Part shown: positions 57,004 to 64,000 of the stretch, piece after piece
Layout of the letters: each line of letters starts with the position of its first letter
Position numbering within the stretch: position 1 is the first letter of the stretch
DNA from: an uncultured Oscillospiraceae bacterium
GTDB lineage: Bacteria > Bacillota > Clostridia > Oscillospirales > Acutalibacteraceae
Length of the DNA stretch: 64,000 bases
Assembly (NCBI GenBank): GCA_900555015.1
Contig: USJL01000005.1
Span: forward strand, 1-64,000
Direction: 5' to 3'
Notes under the pieces: generated by a model
Told to the model about the DNA's origin: nothing
What the model saw: the letters and a program-made list of their open reading frames with translations, nothing else
Databases searched by the model: none
Program-made: the position numbers and the translations under genes

Positions 57004-58373
57004 TGGCTGGAAGTGGTACATTTACACCGGGAAAGCCGAAGGTTCGCCCCGGTGTGTATTTTAATTTCAAAAGCAATAAACCAGTTGCCATCTCAACAGA
57101 TGCTGGTATTACAGTTATACCTTTTATTGGTCATTCTTATGGTCCAATAAAAACATATATTGATGTAACTGCTGATAATATCAATTTCATATCTGAGATT
57201 CTGGGATTTGATATTGCTGATGATAATGATAATATGCTCTTAATCAGAGAGGCATTTAAGGCTTGTTCGCATATTAAGGTTTATATTGTCGGTTCAGGCG
57301 GAACAAAGGCAACAGGTACAGGCGGCGGTATTACTGCAACTGCAAAATATGCTGGTACTTGCGGCAATGAGATTCGTTTTTCTGTTACAAAAAATGTAGT
57401 AACAGAAAAATATGATGTTTCGGTTTACTACAGAAATGAACTGAAATATGAATATGCTGATTGTGAAAAAATTTCAGATATTACGAAAATTGATTGCCCA
57501 TTTGTTATGTTTTCAACAACCAACAGTAATGCAGAAACTGCACCAACTGAAATTGCAGGAGTTACGTTAACCAAGGGTGAAGATTGTACATCAAGCAACG
57601 GCGATTTTACAACGTGGCTTGATTCTCTTGATAATACACAGTTTGACAGTGTTTGTCTTCCGATAAATTCAGATAATGAAGCATTTGATAAGATTTCAGC
57701 TGCTTTTATTTCTAAGATCAAATACCTCAGAGAAATCATCGGAAAGACTATCAGAGCTGCTATGCCTTTCGTTGATGATACTAACTATATCGGTATTGAT
57801 GGTCTTGTAAACGCACCAATTGTTGATGGAAAGCAGCTTACAATCGGACAGGCAACGGCTTTCGTTGCTGCTATTTCTGCTTCATCAGATGAACTTACAA
57901 GCAATACAAACAGAGTTTATCCGGGAGCAACGGGATTTGATGCAGATAATTTGCTCAGTCACGAAACGGTTGAAGATAATATCAAGTTAGGTGCCTTCTT
58001 GTTCACGCTGTCAGAAAACGGAGAAGTTGTTGTTGAATATGATATTAATACTCTTGTTAATCCTTCGGAGTCTCAGGATGACAGTTATAAGAAAAATCGT
58101 GTAATTCGTACTTTTGATGCTATCAAAGACAGAATTAAGGCAGATATTCGTATTGCTGAAATTGATGGTACTGAAGAAGGATACGATATGATTGACGGAC
58201 TCGGTATTTCGATTCTTGCAGACTTCGCCAGAAGAGGTGCAATTAAGAATGTTGAAGACGGCGATTTCCTTGTTGACAGATCAGCATCTTCAGGCGATTC
58301 AGTATTTGTTAATATTGGTATTCAGCCTGTTGATAGTGTCGATAAGTTTTATTATTATGTTTCAACGAATTAA
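57003..58373 (+). CDS. xkdK: Phage tail sheath protein
   Basis: 456 residues. TFTPGKPKVRPGVYFNFKSN and ISTDAGITVIPFIGHSYGPI open the sheath fold. VYPGATGFDADNLLSHETVE and the C-terminal GDSVFVNIGIQPVDSVDKFY complete it. The sheath contracts around the tail tube, so this is a myovirus-type tail. Gene order (sheath then tube) agrees with PBSX. Confidence 0.93.
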   Translation: MAGSGTFTPGKPKVRPGVYFNFKSNKPVAISTDAGITVIPFIGHSYGPIKTYIDVTADNINFISEILGFDIADDNDNMLLIREAFKACSHIKVYIVGSGGTKATGTGGGITATAKYAGTCGNEIRFSVTKNVVTEKYDVSVYYRNELKYEYADCEKISDITKIDCPFVMFSTTNSNAETAPTEIAGVTLTKGEDCTSSNGDFTTWLDSLDNTQFDSVCLPINSDNEAFDKISAAFISKIKYLREIIGKTIRAAMPFVDDTNYIGIDGLVNAPIVDGKQLTIGQATAFVAAISASSDELTSNTNRVYPGATGFDADNLLSHETVEDNIKLGAFLFTLSENGEVVVEYDINTLVNPSESQDDSYKKNRVIRTFDAIKDRIKADIRIAEIDGTEEGYDMIDGLGISILADFARRGAIKNVEDGDFLVDRSASSGDSVFVNIGIQPVDSVDKFYYYVSTN

Positions 58374-58386
58374 GGAGGTGTAACAA

Positions 58387-58836
58387 ATGCCGAAGAAAAA
58401 AAGATATAATGACAAACCTATTCTTTTAACTGAAGGTGAAGTCTATATTGATGGTATGAAAATATATGATGATGTTAAACTCAAAATAAAAGCAACTATC
58501 AATAACTGGACAGGCAGCACTATTGGTGCGAGAGGTAAAACTTCTACAAGAACAAAAAATGTTGTTTACAAAGGTGAAATGACACGCAGAAGAAAAACTC
58601 CGTGGGCAAGAAAAACTTTGCAGGAGTATATAAAAAGCGGAAAAACGGCTGAATTTACTATCACAGGTATTCAGTCTGATAAGGATTCGGATTATTATGA
58701 CGAGTTCGGTTCCGAAACCATAACTGCGGTTGGCTGCGTTTTGGATGGCGATATTACCCTGCTTGAACTTGATGCTGAAGGCGATGTATTGAATGATGTA
58801 CTCACTTTCAATATTTATGATGTTAATTTCAGCTAA
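58387..58836 (+). CDS. xkdM: Phage tail tube protein
   Basis: 149 residues behind AAGGAGGTG. GEVYIDGMKIYDDVKLKIKA, RGKTSTRTKNVVYKGEMTRR and the C-terminal acidic strands (DGDITLLELDAEGDVLNDVL) match XkdM. A terminator-like hairpin follows at once. Confidence 0.9.
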   Translation: MPKKKRYNDKPILLTEGEVYIDGMKIYDDVKLKIKATINNWTGSTIGARGKTSTRTKNVVYKGEMTRRRKTPWARKTLQEYIKSGKTAEFTITGIQSDKDSDYYDEFGSETITAVGCVLDGDITLLELDAEGDVLNDVLTFNIYDVNFS

Positions 58837-58849
58837 ATAATAAACACTT

Positions 58850-58880
58850 AGCCGGTCATTGTGACCGGCTTTAATTTTTA
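58850..58880 (+). terminator. Terminator between tail tube and tail chaperone genes
   Basis: AGCCGGTCA (58850-58858) pairs perfectly with TGACCGGCT (58862-58870), 3-nt loop, followed by TTAATTTTTA. Likely reduces expression of the following genes relative to tube and sheath. Confidence 0.7.
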
Positions 58881-58899
58881 CTTTTAAGGAGAAAAAACA

Positions 58900-59394
58900 A
58901 TGAATAAAACAACTGATATAAGTCTTGATCTTTCCTATTTTATGCATGACACAACACCAACAGAGGCTACCTATCCTGCCCCTAAAAGATTTGTTGATAA
59001 AGACGGCAATCGCCTGCAGCTTATTTTTCGTATTCTTTCTGAAGAAGAGCTTCGTGAAATAAGAAAACATTGGCGAAAGAGAACAATTATCAAGGATGAC
59101 AAAACAAAAGCACCGATTGTGCTTTCTAACGGTACAGTTGCAGTTGATGAAACATATGACGGCCAGTCAGCGATGCAGGAAATGCTTGTTGAATCTCTTA
59201 TATATCCTAATTTGAAAGATGAAACACTCCGTAAACATTATAACTGTCTCAATAATATTGAAATGCCATTAAAGGTATTTCCACGCACTGATGACCTTAC
59301 TTATGTAGTTAAAGCCTTTAATATTTTACATGGTTTTGAGGAAACAGATAACAGTGAAGAAACCGAAAGTGATATTGATAAGGCAAAAAACTAA
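58900..59394 (+). CDS. xkdN: Tail assembly chaperone (XkdN-like), zero-frame product
   Basis: 164 residues behind AAGGAG. RFVDKDGNRLQLIFRILSEE, LREIRKHWRKRTII and SAMQEMLVESLIYPNLKDET match XkdN. The gene ends GCA AAA AAC TAA; the slippery A-AAA-AAC heptamer at 59385-59391 allows a -1 shift into the frame continuing to 59546. The short form and the long form together chaperone the tape measure protein, as gpG and gpGT do in lambda. Confidence 0.88.
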   Translation: MNKTTDISLDLSYFMHDTTPTEATYPAPKRFVDKDGNRLQLIFRILSEEELREIRKHWRKRTIIKDDKTKAPIVLSNGTVAVDETYDGQSAMQEMLVESLIYPNLKDETLRKHYNCLNNIEMPLKVFPRTDDLTYVVKAFNILHGFEETDNSEETESDIDKAKN

Positions 59395-59546
59395 TTAACT
59401 GTGCCGGCTCTGAAACTTTTTGGGCTCACATTTTATGGCAAAATCACGGTTTGCGTATTGAGGACTTTTTTAATATGCCGAAACGCACAAAAAGTTTATA
59501 CATTGCCTCAGAAATGGTGATTGCCGAAAAAAGGGCTAAAGAGTAA
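59391..59546 (+). CDS. -1 frameshift extension of the tail assembly chaperone
   Basis: After a -1 shift on A-AAA-AAC the frame reads LINCAGSETFWAHILWQNHG followed by LRIEDFFNMPKRTKSLYIAS and EMVIAEKRAKE, 51 residues to TAA at 59544-59546. It has no start codon of its own and looks like the T part of lambda GT-type chaperones. The tape measure gene starts 22 bases later. Confidence 0.8.
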   Translation, partial: LINCAGSETFWAHILWQNHGLRIEDFFNMPKRTKSLYIASEMVIAEKRAKE

Positions 59547-59568
59547 GCACAGAAAGTGAGGTGGTTAG

Positions 59569-62500
59569 ATGTCTTTGAAAGCAACGATTGAACTTGTTGA
59601 TAAAGTAAGTGACCGATTTAATACTATGGCTACTACGGGTAAAGCTGCACTTAGTGATATTCAGCAATATTCCAGCAGTGCATCTACCGCCTATGATAAA
59701 CTTAGTAAAGTTATTTCGCAATCTGACATTGATTCGATTGAGAAAAGTTGTAATGCCGCTGGTACATCATTAAAAGATATGCGCGATTCCACATTAGAGT
59801 GGACTGATGCAGCCTCTAATTATAATAAAGAGGCTCTTGAAATGATGAATACTGATGAAGAACTTGTTGAACAAGGCTTAAAAATAAAATCAGCAGTTGC
59901 GGAGGCAGCAGATTCCGTAGAAGATATGGGTGAGACTGCTAAGAGCACAACAGATGATGTTAAAGGTCTTGGTGAAGAGGTCGAAAGAACAAGCGAAGAA
60001 ACTGAAGGTTTTGGTGATAAATCCAAAACTGCAATCGGTGATTTAGACCAGATAATTGCTTCAGCAGGTATAGTTACCGGTCTAAAGCAAATTGCTGATG
60101 GCTTTAAAGAATGTGCTGATAATTCAGAAGAACTGGAAAGCATGACTGCGAAGCTTGAAACAATTTCAGGCAGTTCAGTGGTTGGAGGATTGGCAAGTGA
60201 AGTTAAGCAGTTATCCTCTGAAACAGGAAAATATGCAACAGATTTAACGGATGTTGCATATAATGCAATTTCAGCTGGTACCGCCGTTGAGGAATCAGTC
60301 AATATGGCAAAGACAGCCTCCGAGTTAGCTACGGCAGGTTTTACTAATGAGGCCTCCGCTTTGTCCGTTCTTGAAACGGCAATGAACAGTTATGGCGACC
60401 AGATAGAAAGTGTGTCGGATGTTTCGGATTCACTTATTACTGTTCAGAATTTGGGTGTTACTACAGTAGACCAATTAGCCGCACAAATGGGTAAAGCAAT
60501 TAGTACGGCTGCTGCCTATAATGTTTCACTCGGAAATGTTGAAAGTGGCTATATATCCATTACAAAGGCTGGTATCAATACCGCTGAAGGTACTACATAC
60601 TTATCAGGTATGCTCAATGAACTTGGTAACACTGGCTCTGAAATCGGAAAGGTCTTAAAAGAAGAAACAGGTCAATCGTTCGGGCAATTGATGAATGAAG
60701 GTCAGTCCCTTGCAGATGTTCTTGGTATAGTATATGACCGAGTTGGAAGAAATTCCGAGGCAATGATAAATATGTTTGGTAGCCAAGAGGCTGGTAAGGC
60801 TGCTATGGCTATCATTAATCAAGGATTAGACCAATTTAATAATAATCTTGAGGCTGTTGAAAATAGCACCGGCGCAACTGCCTCAGCGTATGCCATTATG
60901 GCGGATACAACAGAGTTTGCTCATAACCGTATGAACAACTCTGCAAAGAATTTAAGTATAGTTATCGGCGATCAGCTAAACAGTTCTCTAAAGGATGTTT
61001 ATAGTGTGACTGCCGATATTTTTGATATGGTGGGGACAGGGCTTGAAAAGGCTCCTGCAGTAACCGCCCTTCTTACCGGTGCAACTGTAGGTGTAGCGGC
61101 TCTTACAATTGGTGTAACTGCCTATAATGCAGTTACTAAGTATGGTACAGTGGTGCAAACTGCATTTAATGCCGCAATGAATGCAAATCCAATATTTTGG
61201 ATTGTACCTGTTATTACAGGTGTTGTGACTGCCGCTGGTGTTCTTATTAATGTTATGGAAGACGCAAATGAGGAATATAATTCCCTTACTGCTGCATCTA
61301 AAGAGCAGTATAAAGAATTACAAAGTTTGCAGACACAATATGATGAAGTTGCCGAAAAGGAGGGTGAAACCTCTGATAAAGCCATAGAACTTGCTACTAG
61401 CATTGAAATTGCCACTAATAAATTTGAGACAAATAGAATGACTATAGAAGAGTGGAATCAAATTGTTGATTCTACAATTCAAAAGCACGATGATTTGATA
61501 TCTAAAAGTAATGATATTATACAATCACATGCCATTGAAGGTCAGGTCGTTTCAAATTTAGTGGACAGAATGTCTGAACTTTCTTTAAAAACAAATCGTA
61601 CAGCAACTGAAAATACAGAATTAGGTATAGTAGTTGATTTGCTTAATGATAAAGTTAAGGATTTAAATCTTGTTTTTGATTCTCAATCTGGCAAGATTAA
61701 CAAAAGTGCAGATGCTATAAAGCAATACTATAACGCTATAAATGCAGCCGAAACTTATGATAAGGCAAAGGATAATATCAGTGAATTGCAAGACCAGTTA
61801 GGCAACGAAGAACTCCAAGTTAAAGTTGCAGAAAAACAGGTTGCAGATGCTCAAAAACTTTATGACGAAGCAGAAGCGGCATATGCAGAGCACTGTGCTC
61901 AAATGGCTCAAAGTGGCGGTCAAGTCGGAATATTTGATCATTTAATATTCACGAAAGACGAAAAAAATGAACTTGATGATGCAAAAGCAAAACTGGAAGA
62001 ATTGCAGGGCATAGTTGATGAAACAAAAGGTAAAATAGAAGATGTAGCTGCAGTTCAAGCAGATGCATTTATGCAACTTAGCGATGGCAGTGTTGCACAG
62101 GATACTTTTTGTGAAGCGATATCTGCTACTAATGGTGAAGTTACTGCTTTAATAGAATCTTATCAAGAAGCATATACGGCGGCTTATGAAAGTTTTTCGG
62201 GACAGTATGGTATATTTGACGAAGCATCTGCAAATCTCGATGCAACTGTTTCTAATGCTCAAAAAGCATTAGATTCACAATTGGCTTATTGGGATGCATA
62301 TGCATCAAATATCAGTACATTAAAAAATACATCAGCTGAAGATTTAGGCATAACGCAAGAAAATTATGATGCCTTAATGACGTATGTTCAAGACGGAAGT
62401 GCAGAGGCAGCGGGACTGGCTAAAAGTATGGTTGATAATATCAATCAGGGAAATACTGAAGCAGTAGCAAAACTTGCGAATACGGCAGCAGCTGTTCAAG

Positions 62501-63159
62501 AAAAAGAAAGCGAAGCAGCAAAAGAAGTAGCTGATTTTCAAACAGATTTTTCTAAAAAAATGGATGAGGTTGTTGCTAAAACTGAAGATACCGTAAGCAA
62601 AATGGATGTATCACAAGAGGCTAAAAATGCCGCAACAAGAATGATAACTGCTTATGCAGAAAGCATTAAAGCTAATTCATATAGGGCAACTAATGCTGCT
62701 GGGGCTGTTGCCGATGCAACATCTGCCGCTTTAAGTGGCGGTGGTACGGCAAGTCCTTCTATTCCAAAACACGCTAAAGGTACTACTAATGCAGAATCTG
62801 TATTTATTGCAGGTGACGATTATGGTCCTGAGCTTGTTGTAGACCACGCTGGGTCAACGGTATTTCCTCATTCGGAAACAATGAAGATTGTAGAGGCAGT
62901 AGGTGAAATGTATTATGATGCACCATCAACTGAAATGATGCCTTATTATACTGCTCCTGTTGTTAATACATCATCACCTGCTCAAAGCACGGAAAAAACA
63001 ATTCATATCGATATTAACGGCAGTGGAAAAATGTCTTTTTCAGGTAATATTGATGAATCACAAGTTATTGAGATATTACAAAAGAATTTAACCAATGTAA
63101 TGTTAAATATTGTATCGGAAGAAATCGCAGAGGAGGGTGACGATTCGTATGAGTACTGA
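59569..63159 (+). CDS. Tail tape measure protein
   Basis: 1196 residues. Long helical and coiled-coil regions flank a hydrophobic central segment (about 505-565: AVTALLTGATVGVAALTIGV ... PIFWIVPVITGVVTAAGVLI). An N-terminal SLKATIELVDKVSDRFNTMA and a C-terminal HAKGTTNAESVFIAGDDYGP with ELVVDHAG are typical for PBSX-type tape measures. It sets tail length and may help DNA entry. No lysozyme or peptidase domain is recognised. Confidence 0.93.
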   Translation: MSLKATIELVDKVSDRFNTMATTGKAALSDIQQYSSSASTAYDKLSKVISQSDIDSIEKSCNAAGTSLKDMRDSTLEWTDAASNYNKEALEMMNTDEELVEQGLKIKSAVAEAADSVEDMGETAKSTTDDVKGLGEEVERTSEETEGFGDKSKTAIGDLDQIIASAGIVTGLKQIADGFKECADNSEELESMTAKLETISGSSVVGGLASEVKQLSSETGKYATDLTDVAYNAISAGTAVEESVNMAKTASELATAGFTNEASALSVLETAMNSYGDQIESVSDVSDSLITVQNLGVTTVDQLAAQMGKAISTAAAYNVSLGNVESGYISITKAGINTAEGTTYLSGMLNELGNTGSEIGKVLKEETGQSFGQLMNEGQSLADVLGIVYDRVGRNSEAMINMFGSQEAGKAAMAIINQGLDQFNNNLEAVENSTGATASAYAIMADTTEFAHNRMNNSAKNLSIVIGDQLNSSLKDVYSVTADIFDMVGTGLEKAPAVTALLTGATVGVAALTIGVTAYNAVTKYGTVVQTAFNAAMNANPIFWIVPVITGVVTAAGVLINVMEDANEEYNSLTAASKEQYKELQSLQTQYDEVAEKEGETSDKAIELATSIEIATNKFETNRMTIEEWNQIVDSTIQKHDDLISKSNDIIQSHAIEGQVVSNLVDRMSELSLKTNRTATENTELGIVVDLLNDKVKDLNLVFDSQSGKINKSADAIKQYYNAINAAETYDKAKDNISELQDQLGNEELQVKVAEKQVADAQKLYDEAEAAYAEHCAQMAQSGGQVGIFDHLIFTKDEKNELDDAKAKLEELQGIVDETKGKIEDVAAVQADAFMQLSDGSVAQDTFCEAISATNGEVTALIESYQEAYTAAYESFSGQYGIFDEASANLDATVSNAQKALDSQLAYWDAYASNISTLKNTSAEDLGITQENYDALMTYVQDGSAEAAGLAKSMVDNINQGNTEAVAKLANTAAAVQEKESEAAKEVADFQTDFSKKMDEVVAKTEDTVSKMDVSQEAKNAATRMITAYAESIKANSYRATNAAGAVADATSAALSGGGTASPSIPKHAKGTTNAESVFIAGDDYGPELVVDHAGSTVFPHSETMKIVEAVGEMYYDAPSTEMMPYYTAPVVNTSSPAQSTEKTIHIDINGSGKMSFSGNIDESQVIEILQKNLTNVMLNIVSEEIAEEGDDSYEY

Positions 63160-63841
63160 CGAAATGTATATCAAATGCGGTGATACCAAGTTACAAATTC
63201 CTGTATTGCCGGAAGAAATAAAAATTTCCTACAATGCAGGGAACTCCTCTGTCTCTGTTATAGAGTTTGGTGAGATTGTTATTAAGCAAGGTCGAAAGGC
63301 GGCTCAATACTCTTTTTCTTCAATATTTCCACTATATCCATTCAGCGGTTCGATTAAGAATATAAGCAGTCCCAAAACATATGTATCACAAATACAGAAG
63401 TTTATAAATGATAAATCTGTTGTTAAACTTGTTCTTGCACGTGCAAATAATAAGTTTGTAGGATTGGCAGTAGATGTTGTAATTGAAAAATTTGAATATT
63501 CTGAGAACGGCGATGATCCCGGAACAATTGATTATTCAATTTCTTTTAAGGAATACCGCTCCGTTACGGTTAATCAAATTAAAGTTAACAACAAAAAAAC
63601 TACAAAAACCAATAATAAACAACGTACATCAACAAAAACGGCTGCTAAAACCTATAAAGTTAAAAGTGGTGATTGTTTATATAATATTGCAAAAAAAGAA
63701 TTGGGAAATTCAAGCAGGTGGAAAGAGATTTATAATCTCAATAAAACTGTTATTGAAAAGGCAGCAAAAAATCATGGTTATAAATCATCATCAACGGGAC
63801 ATTGGATTTTCCCTGGTACTATTCTTGAATTGCCAAAATAA
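63149..63841 (+). CDS. xkdP: XkdP-like tail protein with LysM domain
   Basis: 230 residues from the ATG at 63149 behind GAGGAGGGTG, overlapping the tape measure end by 11 bases. The N-terminal region (LQIPVLPEEIKISYNAGNSS, FPLYPFSG) is the baseplate-hub part. A Lys/Thr linker leads to a C-terminal LysM domain (TYKVKSGDCLYNIAKKELGN, WIFPGTILELP) that would contact peptidoglycan. Confidence 0.88.
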   Translation: MSTDEMYIKCGDTKLQIPVLPEEIKISYNAGNSSVSVIEFGEIVIKQGRKAAQYSFSSIFPLYPFSGSIKNISSPKTYVSQIQKFINDKSVVKLVLARANNKFVGLAVDVVIEKFEYSENGDDPGTIDYSISFKEYRSVTVNQIKVNNKKTTKTNNKQRTSTKTAAKTYKVKSGDCLYNIAKKELGNSSRWKEIYNLNKTVIEKAAKNHGYKSSSTGHWIFPGTILELPK

Positions 63842-63861
63842 GCAGGAGGTTTATTATAATA

Positions 63862-64000
63862 ATGTTAATTCAAGTGCTTATTTATAATGATAGCGATAAC
63901 TTATTTGATATATCACAACTTGTTCAAAAAGTTGTATGGTCTGGCCGAGACGGTACTCCTTCTCGAACGGTAGAAGTAACCTTGTTAGATTCACCGCAAT
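63862..64000 (+). CDS. XkdQ/YqbQ-like hub protein, truncated by window end
   Basis: ATG at 63862 behind AGGAGG; 46 codons are visible. LIQVLIYNDSDNLFDISQLV, VVWSGRDGTPSRTVEVTLLD is the start of the XkdQ tail-hub family (gpD-like). Order after XkdP agrees. Confidence 0.75.
   Translation, partial: MLIQVLIYNDSDNLFDISQLVQKVVWSGRDGTPSRTVEVTLLDSPQ

Larger units (their letters stand above)
16773..64000. mobile_element. PBSX-type (contractile tail) prophage, right part outside window
   Basis: A continuous set of integration, lysogeny, replication, packaging and tail genes follows guaA without host genes. Leftward genes lie at 16888-19158 and rightward genes from 19492 to the window end. The structural order terminase, portal, MuF, XkdF, capsid, YqbG/H/I/J-like, sheath, tube, chaperone, tape measure, LysM protein matches PBSX-like myophages. 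The left junction is put at the guaA 3' end by position; the core attachment sequence could not be defined because the right end is not visible. Confidence 0.9.

Noticed and set aside
58426-59070. 214-residue minus-strand frame opposite tail genes
   Set aside because: Crosses a terminator and two well-supported virion genes; composition is typical of antisense shadow.

Overview
The window looks like low-GC Firmicutes DNA, most probably a gut Clostridia of the Oscillospiraceae/Ruminococcaceae kind. The basis is AT-rich coding sequence, strong AGGAGG-type ribosome sites with frequent GTG/TTG starts, a clostridial-type PurA N-terminus, a stand-alone AICAR formyltransferase, and the intergenic GCCTCCCTT...GGAGGGATTC repeats common in that group. 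This assignment is inference; no rRNA is present. Layout: (1) 1-4120 is the right end of an integrative element: a Cys-rich KTR protein, a sigma-like regulator, a MazF/PemK toxin with an overlapping 45-residue protein, and a large serine recombinase. (2) 4121-16772 is chromosome: a composite repeat island; a leftward group (AICAR formyltransferase, CYTH protein, membrane acyltransferase); then rightward a pair of RimK-like ATP-grasp enzymes, ferrous-iron transporter FeoB, a DUF6472 protein with a Big_2/NodB polysaccharide deacetylase, purA and guaA. Enzymes that make IMP (PurH-type) and turn it into AMP (PurA) and GMP (GuaA) lie within 10 kb. Two promoters here sit almost on their start codons, suggesting leaderless mRNAs. 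(3) From about 16773 to the window end is a prophage placed directly behind guaA. It has a leftward integrase and lysogeny genes, a divergent control region with paired CTACA-N4-TGTAG operators, two elaborate RNA-like inverted-repeat regions, then a long rightward operon. The early part carries RecT with an MBL-fold protein and an HNH nuclease, a DUF4373 replication protein, a DnaC-like loader, PcfK/PcfJ-type proteins, a DUF5131 protein, a DUF1064 nuclease-like protein, a phage DNA sliding clamp, a Dam methylase, many tiny Cys-rich proteins and a PAPS-reductase-like PP-loop protein. The late part opens with a promoter followed by a terminator-like hairpin, then a cassette unusual for a phage: a sodium:solute symporter followed by PP-loop, ParB-like, PP-loop, ParB-like genes (an IbrA/IbrB-like arrangement). 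Packaging and virion genes of the PBSX/Xkd contractile-tail type follow: terminases, portal, a MuF head protein fused to an EndoU-like toxin domain with a likely immunity gene, XkdF protease, capsid, connectors, sheath, tube, a tail chaperone with a probable -1 frameshift, tape measure, LysM hub protein and a truncated XkdQ-like gene. Lysis genes, tail fibres and the right attachment site lie beyond the window. Best candidates for new biology: the symporter/PP-loop/ParB cassette (42105-46565), the two structured RNA candidates (19280-19436 and 20794-20923), and the phage clamp with three phage proteins ending in clamp-binding-like motifs. All family assignments come from reading the sequence; none was checked against a database.
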